Both the position numbers and the translations under genes were made by a program. A stretch of 64,000 nt of DNA, from contig JAAHFX010000005.1 in assembly GCA_010672785.1 (NCBI GenBank), positions 221,634 through 285,633 of the forward strand, read 5' to 3'. The notes under the pieces are model-generated. The model saw only the letters and a program-made list of their open reading frames with translations, was not told where the DNA came from and searched no databases. Positions 1 through 8,810 of this stretch are shown here, piece by piece. Each line of letters begins with the position of its first letter. Positions within the stretch are counted from its first letter, which is position 1. This DNA comes from Sphaerospermopsis sp. SIO1G1. GTDB lineage: Bacteria > Cyanobacteriota > Cyanobacteriia > Cyanobacteriales > Nostocaceae.

Positions 1-454
1 GTTAATTGGTTGATTGGATGTTATTTGTAGCTGATGGTTGTGGGTTTTTTCTTAAAACCTAGTCTAGTATAAAATGACTATTGTGATTCGGCTATAAGTG
101 TCTCAAATTTTTTTAGTCTCCGATTTTAATATGGATATATCAGCATCTATAAGTCACTTCTAGAACATTACAAATATTTACCCATAAATGTTTCTACAAT
201 ACTTATAAAATGCTTATACTTCATTTACTAGTGATAAAAAGTAGTGATAATTTCAGATAGTAATCAGGTTTGATTGCTGAATTTGATATTGGTAACTAAG
301 AGGCAATAGGCAACAAGCAAAAAGATTCTCAAAGACTAACGTGTACAGAGTTTTGTTCAAAAATCAAATAGAGATTCTATATCTGAGTGTATTGTTGTAT
401 TTTTGGTATCTTGGTCAGTCTCATCAAACTAAACTTCCTACTACTAAATCTAAG
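1..454. other. Intergenic, no feature recognised
   Basis: AT-rich sequence without an ORF that looks coding and without a clear RNA structure. Short stretches resemble the scattered intergenic repeats of this genome. I see nothing else in it. Confidence 0.5.
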
Positions 455-672
455 TAGGGTTTGCTGAAAAAGTCTTGTCGTGGAGGCTCAGAGGCTTTCT
501 AGCAGGGCGCAGGGCGCAGGGAGAGAACTGAAAAACTACTTTTCAATCTCTCGAAATCAAAAAAGTGCAAGGTAATAAGAGTGCTTACTCCTCAAAAGCT
601 TGCATTTTCTCAATCTCAAATCTTCTAAAATCCAATACCAGTAATGTTTTTATATTTATTCAGTAACCCCTA
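455..672. mobile_element. MITE-like repeat, family A (copy 1)
   Basis: The element begins TAGGGTTTGCTG and ends with a degenerate complement (CAGTAACCCCTA). Its interior (a GTCTTGTCGTGGAG block, an AGAGAACTGAAAAACTAC block, a GTGCAAG...GCTTGCA arm) recurs at 48653-48862 and, more diverged, at 5933-6179 and 32801-33012. It has no ORF, so it would be non-autonomous and depend on a transposase elsewhere. Family assignment is by eye. Confidence 0.7.
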
Positions 673-674
673 AG

Positions 675-945
675 TAGGGTTTGCTGCAAAAAGTGTTTCG
701 GTGAAGAAAGGGAACTCTTACAGTGCTTTCCGGTGTTATGAGGTATGCTATTGGCGGGCAAGATGCCCACATCACAAGAGTTTCATGATTATGATTTGTA
801 CCTCATAGCAACGAAATATGCTGTAACAGGGAACGGGGGACAGTTTCAAGAGTTGAATGGGAATAATTTTCCCTTTCAGCAGGAATTGAATGCCAAGTTT
901 CTGAGTTTCCACCTTATTAAAGCTTGCACTTTCTGAAAGTTAAAA
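675..945. mobile_element. Family A MITE remnant carrying a nested family B element
   Basis: A second family A start (TAGGGTTTGCTG at 675) directly follows copy 1. Its body is interrupted at 718 by a family B element and resumes after 826 with the family A interior (CAGTTTCAAGAGTTG, then TTTTCCCTTT, then GCTTGCACTTT). The right terminus is degenerate, so the end is approximate. Confidence 0.6.
718..826. mobile_element. MITE-like repeat, family B (copy 1)
   Basis: A 109-base element bounded by TTACAG and CTGTAA, with an inner inverted pair ATGAGGTA/TACCTCAT and a core GGCGGGCAAGATGCCCAC. Related copies lie at 30440-30550, 41795-41900, 49064-49170 and 58309-58416. Stop-free frames across it give a spurious 63-residue ORF. 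Confidence 0.75.
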
Positions 946-963
946 CAGCTAAATTGCAATCAT

Positions 964-2586
964 TTATCCATTCAGAAGTGCTTCTACAAACTCATAACTA
1001 GAAAAAGGACGTAAATCTTCTATTCCTTCTCCTGCACCAATAAAACGGATTGGTAAACCAAGTTGTTGAACAACTGCCAAGGCTACACCTCCTTTTGCTG
1101 TCCCGTCTAGTTTAGTTAAAACTACACCACTGAGTTGAGCAGCTTGGGAAAATACTTCTGCCTGTCTTAATCCATTTTGTCCCAAGGTTGAGTCTAAGAC
1201 TAAAAGTGATTCTACATGAATGTCTGGCGCTTTTTTATTGATAATACGGCGGACTTTACTCAATTCGTCCATTAAGTTCTTTTTATTTTGCAATCTGCCA
1301 GCTGTATCTATGAGTAATAATTCTGTCCCTCTAGCTTGAGCAGCAGTAATTGCATCGAATACAACGGCGGCTGGATCTGTATTTTTACCAGGATTGGCGA
1401 TCACTTCTACACCACTTCTTTGTCCCCAAACTTTCACTTGTTCTACCGCAGCCGCCCGAAAGGTGTCAGCAGCACCAATTAAACATTTATAACCCGACTT
1501 TTGAGCTAAATGAGCTATTTTACCGATGGTTGTGGTTTTACCCGCACCATTAACCCCTGTCATTAACCAAATTGTTAATTGATCTTTTTCTGGAGCAAAG
1601 CTGTTTCTGGGAGATGCTTGGCTAGGTGCATCTAACATATCCCGAATAATTTTTTTCAAGTAGGCGATCGCTTGTTCTGGAGGTGTAACCTCATCCCGTA
1701 ATTTCTTTTGGAGGGAATCAATAATAAAATCTGTAGCTTCTACGCCCACATCAGCCTGTAAAAGTAAAGCCTCAATTTCGTCTACAGCGTCCTGATTTAA
1801 AGGCCCTTGACCAACAATAGCTTTTAGTTGGTTAAGTATATTCCGCCTAGTTTTATCTAAACCTTGACGGAGTTTTTTCAACCAAGTAATTTCTTCTATA
1901 GAGATATCTTCTGCACGTCTACCTTGGGCTGCTAAAACTTCCGTAGACCAAATAAAACCATCATCAAATTCCAGTTGGGAAATTTCTGCTTGTGTGTCTG
2001 CTGTAATTATACTGGGTGTGGATGTGTCTACAGGTTCTGGTTCTGGAACTTCCACCGCACTAGCCATTAATCTTTCTTGCTTGGCTTGTCTTTCCGCTGC
2101 GGCCCTTTCTAAAAAAGATAGTGTTGCTGGTTGAGTTTGAATATCGGCTGTTTCTGTAATTTCTGTTGTTGTTGCTTCCGTTTCCACAGGAGTAGCAATT
2201 TCTGGTGTAATTTCTGTTGTTGTTGCTTCCGTTTCCACAGGAGTAGCAATTTCTGGTGTGGTTTCTATAGCCTCTTCAGTTTCCACAGGAGCAGTAACTT
2301 CTGGTGTAATTTCTGCTATAGGTTCTTCCGTTTCCACAGGAGCAGTAACTTCTAGTGTATCTGCTATAGCCTCTTCCGTTTCCACAGGTTCTGGAGATTG
2401 AGATTGCTGCTTTTGTTGAATATTTTTATAAGCTGCCTTAGCATAAGCCAACAAGTCTGCCGTATCTGTTTTAGTTTCTACAGCTGCTTCTGGCTGTGTT
2501 TCTTGTATCGGTGGGTTCTCTCCCTTTTTTTCCTGTGGGGGAGTTGAAGAATCGTTGTTTTGACGGCGAAACCAATTAAAAACCAT
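964..2586 (-). CDS. ftsY: Signal recognition particle receptor FtsY
   Basis: SRP-receptor GTPase that docks ribosome-nascent chain/SRP complexes at the membrane for co-translational insertion. The 540-residue protein has a long acidic N-terminal region (about residues 1-230), then the NG domain: four-helix N domain near 235-320, P-loop GVNGAGKT at 344-351, DTAGR at 427-431 and TKLDG at 491-495. Within the acidic part a 17-residue unit (PVETEATTTEITPEIAT and variants) is repeated in tandem at about residues 67-145, which makes it longer than many bacterial FtsY proteins. It starts at ATG 2586, downstream of nusB on the same strand, and probably forms one operon with nusB and the DUF502 gene. 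Identification is secure from the GTPase motifs. Confidence 0.97.
   Translation of the reverse strand: MVFNWFRRQNNDSSTPPQEKKGENPPIQETQPEAAVETKTDTADLLAYAKAAYKNIQQKQQSQSPEPVETEEAIADTLEVTAPVETEEPIAEITPEVTAPVETEEAIETTPEIATPVETEATTTEITPEIATPVETEATTTEITETADIQTQPATLSFLERAAAERQAKQERLMASAVEVPEPEPVDTSTPSIITADTQAEISQLEFDDGFIWSTEVLAAQGRRAEDISIEEITWLKKLRQGLDKTRRNILNQLKAIVGQGPLNQDAVDEIEALLLQADVGVEATDFIIDSLQKKLRDEVTPPEQAIAYLKKIIRDMLDAPSQASPRNSFAPEKDQLTIWLMTGVNGAGKTTTIGKIAHLAQKSGYKCLIGAADTFRAAAVEQVKVWGQRSGVEVIANPGKNTDPAAVVFDAITAAQARGTELLLIDTAGRLQNKKNLMDELSKVRRIINKKAPDIHVESLLVLDSTLGQNGLRQAEVFSQAAQLSGVVLTKLDGTAKGGVALAVVQQLGLPIRFIGAGEGIEDLRPFSSYEFVEALLNG
2136..2400 (-). repeat. In-frame tandem repeat inside ftsY
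   Basis: Units of about 51 bases, coding PVETE-rich 17-mers, occur about four to five times. The two copies starting near 2160 and 2211 are almost identical at the DNA level, which suggests recent slippage expansion in the acidic linker. Confidence 0.8.
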
Positions 2587-2728
2587 TGCAGCAATATTAT
2601 TAGTTAATAGTTATCAGTTATTAGTAGTTATTAGTTTAATTGAATTCGTTACTTTTTATAGTAGAAAGATTGGTGGAAATATCCTCACTTTCAAATCATT
2701 CAAACTAGGCAAAAGTGAGGATAATTGT

Positions 2729-3370
2729 TTATGCAGTTTTTTTCTGCTCTGTAACCCGGCGTAAAACACCATTGATAAAGCGATGTCCTTCATCTCCACT
2801 GTAGCGTTTAGCCAATTCTACCGCTTCATTAATGGCAATACTGGTGTGAACACCCATAAACTCCATTTCTGCTACAGAAATTTGTAAAATATCTCTATCT
2901 ATTTGGGCTAGGCGTGTCACTTGCCAATCTACTAAAGCTTGAGAGATAATTTTGTCAATTACAGCACGGTTTTCATCAACAGTAATAACTATTTCTTTGG
3001 CATAGTTGCGAACTTCTCGATCTTGGTTGGCTAGTTGAATTAGTTCGGGAAAATCTACGGCTGTACCTAATTGATTAATAGCTGTTTGGGTATAGGTTAC
3101 TGCCTCTTGCAGCATAGTTCTGGCAGTGTTAAGGTCTGAAGCTCTGGTTTGGCTGGTTAATAAACGATCATTACTGCGTTGTAGTTCTGCTGCTGCATTA
3201 TTGAGGGTATCTTGTACTTCTGTTGTTAAGGTACGAACAGCGCCTAAGACTAATTTGGAAACAAGTTGTTCATCTTGTAATTTATCTAGTTTTTTGGGAT
3301 TTACTGGCAGTTGGCTGAGACTCAACAGTGCCAGTTCTCTTGCTATTTGCTGCGGTTTACGACGTTGCAT
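2729..3370 (-). CDS. nusB: Transcription antitermination factor NusB
   Basis: Helical RNA-binding protein that acts with NusE/S10 at boxA sites in rRNA operon antitermination. The C-terminal part shows the NusB fold signature: [14 protein letters not shown], followed by [30 protein letters not shown]. At 213 residues it is longer than the roughly 140-residue E. coli protein because of an inserted/extended N-terminal half, as is usual in cyanobacteria. The N terminus ([20 protein letters not shown]) matches the start of the family, supporting ATG 3370. It lies about 140 bases upstream of ftsY on the same strand. Confidence 0.95.
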   Translation of the reverse strand: MQRRKPQQIARELALLSLSQLPVNPKKLDKLQDEQLVSKLVLGAVRTLTTEVQDTLNNAAAELQRSNDRLLTSQTRASDLNTARTMLQEAVTYTQTAINQLGTAVDFPELIQLANQDREVRNYAKEIVITVDENRAVIDKIISQALVDWQVTRLAQIDRDILQISVAEMEFMGVHTSIAINEAVELAKRYSGDEGHRFINGVLRRVTEQKKTA

Positions 3371-3587
3371 GATTTAGTTATAGTAATTAAGGAAGAAAAT
3401 TTGGGTTCAATGGGGCAAACCTACTATTATATCAATTTTAGTAAATTTACACAATTAGGGTTCTGACGCTATATATTTGTATTTTCTTTCCTTTCTATCG
3501 GTTTCAAACCTTTGATTTATAAATATTTTGGTTTTATTCAGAATCCTCCAATTAGTTTGGCTGTTGAAATTTTGACGTTTTCAATTT

Positions 3588-3672
3588 AGGACTTACGCAA
3601 AAACTCTCTCTAACCCCCATTTCTCTGTGTCCTCTGTGTTTCGATATTCCGTAACTCTTGTGTGAGTCCTGG
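3588..3672. repeat. Palindrome-bounded repeat, family C (copy 1)
   Basis: Bounded by AGGACTTACGCAA and a degenerate inverse ending GAGTCCTGG. The interior is an ACCCCCATTTCTCTGTGTCC-type stretch. It sits between the DUF502 gene and nusB and could add a stem to their transcript. Confidence 0.6.
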
Positions 3673-3712
3673 AATTATCAACTGTTAGCAATTTGCCTGA
3701 AGTCAAAATACC

Positions 3713-4474
3713 TCAAGTTTCTTCCACAGAGATAAGATGATTTTGTACTTCTTCTTTTGAATCGGATGTTGGTATCACTAATGGTGGTACACCTGAACCG
3801 GAGGAAACAATTCCACCGGAAACTACGATTTTAAAAGCCTCTTCTATAGAAATTGAGAGGTTAATGACATCATCCTCTGGGACTATTGCATACCATCCAG
3901 TGGTAGGATTGGGGGTGGTAGGAATAAAAACACTCAACATTGGTTGTTCCATTTGCTCTTGAATTTGACTATTAATTGCGCCAGTGACAAAAGCTATAGA
4001 CCACATTTCCCGGCGGGGATATTCTAATAAAACTACTCGCCGAAATTTGCCGTTAGAGTCTTTGAGTATTGTTTCCAATAATTGCTTGAGGGTTTTATAT
4101 ACTTGTCCAGCTAAAGGAATAGCTTGCAATAGCCTTTCGCCAAAATCCAACAGCCACTTACCAACGATATTACGAGCCATTAAGCCAATCACAAGAATGC
4201 TTAAGAGTGGTACGGCTAGTCCAACTGCTAAGTTTAAAAGATTGACTAGTATGGGGTGTAAACCATCAAAGGGGTTGAGTTGTTTGGGTATTTGAGTCAA
4301 AAAGTTAATCACCCAACTAGCAATAGTAATTGTCAACCAGATAGTTGTTGCTAGAGGTATGACCACTAATAAGCCAGCTATCAGGTCATTTTTTAAGTCC
4401 TGTTTCAGACGTTCAATTACCAAGCCTCCGTTCTCCTTTTCTAGGCTACTAAAATTTTTGTGATTGATATTCAT
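3713..4474 (-). CDS. DUF502 family membrane protein
   Basis: The 253-residue protein has two hydrophobic segments, roughly residues 31-60 (IAGLLVVIPLATTIWLTITI) and 78-105 (LLNLAVGLAVPLLSILVIGL). A conserved soluble part follows, including GRRV-type and VFIPTTPNPTTGW stretches typical of DUF502. Family function is unknown; it is an inner-membrane protein widespread in bacteria and plastids. Here it is the first gene of the DUF502-nusB-ftsY set on the minus strand, separated from nusB by a family C repeat. No catalytic motif is visible. Confidence 0.85.
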   Translation of the reverse strand: MNINHKNFSSLEKENGGLVIERLKQDLKNDLIAGLLVVIPLATTIWLTITIASWVINFLTQIPKQLNPFDGLHPILVNLLNLAVGLAVPLLSILVIGLMARNIVGKWLLDFGERLLQAIPLAGQVYKTLKQLLETILKDSNGKFRRVVLLEYPRREMWSIAFVTGAINSQIQEQMEQPMLSVFIPTTPNPTTGWYAIVPEDDVINLSISIEEAFKIVVSGGIVSSGSGVPPLVIPTSDSKEEVQNHLISVEET

Positions 4475-4730
4475 ACCAAAAACATTGGTTGAGAATATTA
4501 TTTACTGAGTGTTAAGTTAAGAATTATTACTTATGCCTTAATCTTCAGTTGTGATAACCTGCAAGTAGGCGTGTAAAAGCCATACATTTTACTGGTTAAT
4601 CTTTAATGGAGTTACTTTTCTTTGTAATACCTGTAAATGATTGTTGCAAGTTCGTGGATATTACTAATCCTAACGTGCTATTTGACAAGATGCTCAAAAT
4701 TGTTAATTCAGTTGACCAAAAGAATGGGAT

Positions 4731-4900
4731 ACAAGCCCCGTCTTTCTAGGACGGCTTGATGGTAAAATTTAGGTATAGTCGCCATAGGGCATTGGGAGAC
4801 TCTAAACGGACATGGAGGGACGGTAAGACCACTTGTGGCGCATCCTGGCGAAGTGTCAAGGAATCCTCGCTCCTTTAGGACGAGGAGGTATGTCAAAGGA
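4731..4900 (+). mobile_element. IS200/IS605-derived mini-element (no transposase)
   Basis: The right part contains the hairpin CCTCG(4865-4869)/CGAGG(4881-4885) around TCCTTTAGGA, preceded by TCAAGGAAT and followed by a terminal TATGTCAA. This is the layout of the right end and guide-like RNA of tnpB-bearing IS605-group elements. The left part has another imperfect hairpin at 4733-4757. Only about 170 bases are present and no tnpA or tnpB gene, so this is either a deletion derivative or a solo end. A 62-residue ORF across it on the minus strand is spurious. Confidence 0.6.
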
Positions 4901-4947
4901 GAATCAATAACTCAATTTTTACCCCAATACCCCAACACCCCAACAAC

Positions 4948-5802
4948 CTATTTCCTATTAGCTTCTGCAATAACTTCTGATTGTTGAGGTGGGCTGGATT
5001 TCATTTCCCAGACTTTCAGCAAAATTAGATATTCATAAAATGCTTGTAAGGTACACCAAGCCAAACCTGGTTGTCCATCTAAAAAACCACCTAGAACAAA
5101 GTACATATAGAAGAAGCGAATGACCGGTCTTAATGGTGTACGTAAAGATAAGTCTTTAAGTGCGCGTCTTCTTTCTACTTCTGTTTTGCCCATGAATAGT
5201 TGTTGCCAGTCAATTGTGCCACTTTCTAATTGGTATATGGTTTCTCTGGCTTCATCAGTGGAATAACGGTTATGTTTCTCAATCCAGCGGGTTAATCCTT
5301 TGCTGCAAGTGTAATGGGGATAAGTTTCCTTAAGAAAGCTTGTTGGTCCATCACAAACTTCCCTTTCTGTGTGACCATAGTCTGAGAACCACACCTTACC
5401 ATGCTGAAATAGTCGTAGTTGATAACGAGGATATTGGGTGCTGCGACGAATCCATTGCCCCATAAACATTACTCTTTCTGCAACGTAGTAAGCTATGTAT
5501 TCAGGATTTTTACTTGCTTCTACACATTCTTGAAACAGTTCTGGTGTCATCCGCTCATCGGCTTCTAGGATGTACACCCATTCATATTTAGGTCGTATAC
5601 TTTCTAACATCCATGTCCTTTGTTTACCGTGACTTTCAAAGGGATGTTCAAACACACGGACAGGGTATTTACGGGCAATTTCTTGGGTGCGATCGCTACT
5701 GCATGAGTCTACGACTATAATGTCGTCAGATAACATGGCTGACTCAATACAAGCAGCAATATCTATTGCCTCATTATAGGTGAGTATGTAAATTGATAAC
5801 AT
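4948..5802 (-). CDS. Glycosyltransferase family 2
   Basis: GT-A fold sugar transferase of the WaaE/KdtX-like group. From the chosen start it opens with MLSIYILTYNEAIDIAACI, the standard nucleotide-sugar binding beta strand. It continues with DDIIVVDSCSSDRT near residue 30, the EADER metal-binding equivalent of DXD near 83, and a C-terminal hydrophobic stretch (RPVIRFFYMYFVLGGFLDG). The frame stays open to 5910, but the upstream 36 residues do not resemble the family, so ATG 5802 is preferred (284 residues). It acts on the cytoplasmic face and probably adds a sugar to a lipid-linked glycan. It lies downstream of the hpsJ-like gene and may belong to the same polysaccharide locus, though a MITE separates them. 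Confidence 0.85.
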   Translation of the reverse strand: MLSIYILTYNEAIDIAACIESAMLSDDIIVVDSCSSDRTQEIARKYPVRVFEHPFESHGKQRTWMLESIRPKYEWVYILEADERMTPELFQECVEASKNPEYIAYYVAERVMFMGQWIRRSTQYPRYQLRLFQHGKVWFSDYGHTEREVCDGPTSFLKETYPHYTCSKGLTRWIEKHNRYSTDEARETIYQLESGTIDWQQLFMGKTEVERRRALKDLSLRTPLRPVIRFFYMYFVLGGFLDGQPGLAWCTLQAFYEYLILLKVWEMKSSPPQQSEVIAEANRK

Positions 5803-5932
5803 TTTTTTATTCTTTGTTGATATCGAAGAATTTAGGGTGCTACACGCTGGATAATATGGGTAGAACTGTTGACAGAGAACTATTAAGGGGAAACAGTAGA
5901 CTATTTCCATGTTTCGGAAATTACTAACGTCC

Positions 5933-6179
5933 TAATTAGGGGTTGCTGAAAACGTTTTGTCGTGGAGACAGGTAACTCTTGACAGGTGACTCTTGACAGT
6001 TTCAATAGTTGGATCAGAGAAATTTTCCCTTTGAATCAAATTTAAATGCACGGTTTTCGAGTGACTACCACCTAAAAGCTTGCACTTTTTCAATTTCAAA
6101 TTCCCTGAAACCTTTTAAATGTAAGGTTTTTACATTTATATGCCTGACGGCACGCTACGCGGACAGCAAACCCTAATTA
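5933..6179. mobile_element. MITE-like repeat, family A (copy 2)
   Basis: Ends are near-perfect inverted repeats: TAATTAGGGGTTGCTG at the left and CAGCAAACCCTAATTA at the right. The interior shares blocks with other family A copies (GTCGTGGAGACAGG, TTTTCCCTTT, AAAGCTTGCACTTTTTCAA). Near the right end a GGCACGCTACGCGGA mini-palindrome is inserted, found also in copy 3. Confidence 0.75.
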
Positions 6180-6283
6180 AATAACATCACTTTATTGTTT
6201 GGAAGCAAGTTGGAAAGCTGATTTTCGATCTCTCGAACTTAATAACAGTGCAAGATTTTTAAGGCCGTTGATCTTAATAATAA

Positions 6284-6305
6284 GCCGTCAACTAAAGTTG
6301 ACGGC
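6284..6305 (-). terminator. Short perfect hairpin downstream of the hpsJ-like gene
   Basis: GCCGTCAACT (6284-6293) and AGTTGACGGC (6296-6305) form a 10-bp stem with a two-base loop, 25 bases after the stop of the hpsJ-like gene. On the minus strand an AT-rich TTATTATTAA tract follows. It could terminate that transcript, or could be a REP-like palindrome. Confidence 0.45.
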
Positions 6306-6329
6306 CAAACCTATTTGAATTCCAATCAA

Positions 6330-7169
6330 TTAACGAGCAGGAGCTTTGCGTTTTCCACCTTGTAAAGTTCCCATGCTTCTTAATCCTGTCCAACCAATAA
6401 TAATATAACCAATAGACAACAGTAAGCTACTAACACCTATTCTGATTCCTGATCTCCAAGCACCATCTTTTGCTCTTTTTTCTTCTTCTTCTTTGCGTTG
6501 ACGAATATTATTAATTCGCTGCTGTGCTACTTGCTCAGGATCAGTTTGTTGGGCAACGAATTTATCTAATTCTGCGGGATTTTCCTTAAATTTCTTCAGT
6601 AATTCTTTCTGTTGTGCAGGAAGTTGAGGATTTTCTAAGGCTTCTTTGTACCTCTCTTCATTGCTTAGTAACTGAGTAAATTGAGCTTTAGCTCGACTTC
6701 TTAGTTGTTCTAATTGTGCTTGTCCCTGTTCATTATTTAACTGATTGAGAAATTGATTTAACTGGCTACTTAGTTGGTTTTCAGCTTGTTCGGCCTGTTG
6801 GCTAATTGCGTTTACTCTTTGTGTACTGGCTTGACGAACGTTGTTAAGGTGGAGAGGGAAAATTAACAAGAACATTAAACCTAAAATACTCGATAGTATT
6901 AAAGATGGCATTTTTAGGTTTAAGCCTGAATGATCGCCATCTTGCCCAAAACCATCAATCCAGTAGGCGGCTAAAATCATTCCCAGGCCTACCATTGGAA
7001 CGATACCACGATCAACAACTCCGGTTGTAAAACCTATTTGTGATTGTTGATCAGAGGGACTAAATCCCATTAACAGAATTGCAAAATCAACAAAAAACGA
7101 TAAAATACAAACGACTCCGACTACTTTGAGTGCAAGAGATCCATTGGAAGAATTCACACGATTAACCAT
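6330..7169 (-). CDS. hpsJ: HpsJ-like membrane protein
   Basis: A 279-residue protein. Two N-terminal membrane segments (about 14-34 and 50-70), with DRGIVPMVGLGMILAAYWIDG between and after them, resemble the HpsJ family of the hormogonium polysaccharide locus. A third segment lies near 87-105, then a long Gln/Glu-rich coiled coil (about 110-225) and a final membrane helix (about 236-260). The molecular role of HpsJ is not established; genetics in Nostoc punctiforme link hps genes to polysaccharide secretion and hormogonium motility. Position beside pseudopilin genes supports the assignment. It starts at ATG 7169. Confidence 0.65.
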   Translation of the reverse strand: MVNRVNSSNGSLALKVVGVVCILSFFVDFAILLMGFSPSDQQSQIGFTTGVVDRGIVPMVGLGMILAAYWIDGFGQDGDHSGLNLKMPSLILSSILGLMFLLIFPLHLNNVRQASTQRVNAISQQAEQAENQLSSQLNQFLNQLNNEQGQAQLEQLRSRAKAQFTQLLSNEERYKEALENPQLPAQQKELLKKFKENPAELDKFVAQQTDPEQVAQQRINNIRQRKEEEEKRAKDGAWRSGIRIGVSSLLLSIGYIIIGWTGLRSMGTLQGGKRKAPAR

Positions 7170-7378
7170 ATTTTTGTAAATTTGTTGTCAATACAACTGT
7201 TTGCCGTTTATAAAGTTACAACTATGAAACCATAATACTGATGAGATTGGTAGTTACAACCTGATTATGGTGAGATATAGCAGTTTTGTCTGGCTTGACT
7301 AGCTAAGTTGTAAGTTGTGAACTATACCGCAGCTATGAATATATTTAGTTATACATCACCAATGCTGCTTCATATATA

Positions 7379-7609
7379 TTAGGATTTGCTGTCCGGGTAG
7401 CGTGCCGTCAGGCATATAAACATGAAAACTTTGCAGGTAAAGGATTGTAGCTATTTTAGCTTTCAACAAGTGTAAGATTTTAGAGGTTGAGTGCTTTAAA
7501 AACTTGCACTTTTTCAACTTCGAGAGACGGAAAATAAGTTTTTATTTAATTCTCTCCTTATCCCCTACCTATTAGCCTCCACGGAAACACTTTTTGCTGC
7601 AAACCCTAT
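7379..7609. mobile_element. MITE-like repeat, family A (copy 3)
   Basis: Starts TTAGGATTTGCTG and ends GCTGCAAACCCTATT. The right end touches the stop codon (TAA, complement of 7610-7612) of the neighbouring transferase gene. The interior carries TGCCGTCAGGCATATAAA and ACTTGCACTTTTTCAACTTC, as in other copies. Confidence 0.75.
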
Positions 7610-8272
7610 TTAGTGGTTGGTCATTTGCTGCCAAAATTTTAAGTCTTCAGGACGGTCTACATCTGCTAGACTGGGCAAACTACTGGATGTGAGGTTGAGT
7701 TTTTGGGCTATTTTGATAGTTTGTGTAAATACTTGGTCACTTCCCCAACTAATATTAGAGAATAATTCTGATACAGGTTGGCGTAACCCAACTAAATAAT
7801 AACCCCCATCAAGAGCAGGTCCTAGCACCAAATCACAATTGTTTAATTTTTCAAAAGCTGTTGTTATGATCTGGCAATTTAAACCAGGACAGTCAGTACC
7901 TATAATGATAACTTTTTGAGCATTGTCAGCAAATGCACCTGTAAGCGATCGCAACATTCGCTCTCCCAAGTCTCCACACCCTTGAATTTTATACACAAGG
8001 TCTTTTCCTAACCAGTCTTGCATCAATTTGTAGTTACCACCAGAAAACCTAACTTCCAATGTTATAACAGATGTTTTTTGTAATTTACGTATTTGTGACA
8101 AGGTATGCTCTGTCATTTGTTTTTGTAAATTAGCCGCACCCTCTTCTCCTAAAGCAGGTATCATGCGGGTTTTGGTCTTTCCTGCTTCTGGATAACGCGT
8201 GAAAATAACTATATGTTTTTTAGTAACAATTGGTAATTCTTGCACAGAACTAATTAAAATCTTCCAAAACAA
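7610..8272 (-). CDS. TIGR04282/DUF2064 family transferase
   Basis: GT-A-like nucleotidyl/glycosyltransferase of the family often annotated as arsenosugar biosynthesis glycosyltransferase. Visible motifs are IVIFTRYPEAGKTKTRM at the N terminus, IIGTDCPGL near residue 125, and LGPALDGGYYLVGL near 150; this is a MobA-like fold. The start is uncertain. TTG 8272 follows directly on the TGA of the upstream pseudopilin gene, GTG 8245 is another option, and the conserved part begins only at about residue 17. The tight junction implies co-transcription and perhaps translational coupling with the pseudopilin operon. The real substrate is unknown; a role in the locus polysaccharide is an inference. Confidence 0.8.
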   Translation of the reverse strand: MFWKILISSVQELPIVTKKHIVIFTRYPEAGKTKTRMIPALGEEGAANLQKQMTEHTLSQIRKLQKTSVITLEVRFSGGNYKLMQDWLGKDLVYKIQGCGDLGERMLRSLTGAFADNAQKVIIIGTDCPGLNCQIITTAFEKLNNCDLVLGPALDGGYYLVGLRQPVSELFSNISWGSDQVFTQTIKIAQKLNLTSSSLPSLADVDRPEDLKFWQQMTNH

Positions 8273-8797
8273 TCAGTAACAATATTTACCATTTTTAGGT
8301 CTAGGCTTTTCCTGGGCGGTTCGTAAAGTTCCTAAAATTGTAGAAACAAATACACAACGTTTTGCTTTACCTCCCGATTTACTAGATATAGTAATTCTAC
8401 CCAAAGGTGGTTTTCTGACACTACCCAAATAGTCAAATTGAATATATCTTAGACCATCAGATTCACGTAAGGTAGTTTCTGGATCTAAACGAATTCCAGA
8501 ATCTAAATTATTCCAGTTAACATTGTTCGCTTCAGAGGTTTCTGGATGAACTGACCATTGTAGTGTATCGTTTTTTTCGCGAAAACTCACTTGCCAAGTT
8601 AATTTTTTAGTTTTAGCTTGACTTTGTGCTTGACGTATTGCTTGATAAACTTGATTTTGGGTACTATTCAAACGTATATTTTGCAAAATAGAAAACCACA
8701 CTGGTGCAGCTATTCCTGCCAAGATGCCAATTATTAAAATAATCATCAAAGTTTCTAATAAGGTATATCCATTGTGGGTATTAATGTTATTTTTCAT
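8273..8797 (-). CDS. hpsD: HpsD-like/FimT-type pseudopilin
   Basis: Type IV pilin-like minor subunit of 174 residues. It has a short leader MKNNINTHNG, then YTLLETLMIILIIGILAGIA, the hydrophobic N-terminal helix with Glu at position 5 after the expected PilD cleavage. The first mature residue is Tyr rather than the usual Phe. The globular part carries the FimT/GspH-like helix extension IRQAQSQAKTKK and ends in Cys-containing CVFVSTILG. It is the fourth gene in order after hpsA, matching hpsA-B-C-D of Nostoc punctiforme, but the hpsD name rests on order, not on sequence comparison. Confidence 0.7.
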   Translation of the reverse strand: MKNNINTHNGYTLLETLMIILIIGILAGIAAPVWFSILQNIRLNSTQNQVYQAIRQAQSQAKTKKLTWQVSFREKNDTLQWSVHPETSEANNVNWNNLDSGIRLDPETTLRESDGLRYIQFDYLGSVRKPPLGRITISSKSGGKAKRCVFVSTILGTLRTAQEKPRPKNGKYCY

Positions 8798-8810
8798 ATT
8801 GTTAGGTATT

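Noticed and set aside
745..936. 63-residue plus-strand ORF
   Set aside because: Lies across nested MITEs; no ribosome site, no family resemblance.
2131..2355. 74-residue plus-strand ORF rich in CRFHRSSNFW repeats
   Set aside because: Antisense shadow of the tandem repeat in ftsY.
4708..4896. 62-residue minus-strand ORF
   Set aside because: Falls on the structured IS605-like end sequence.
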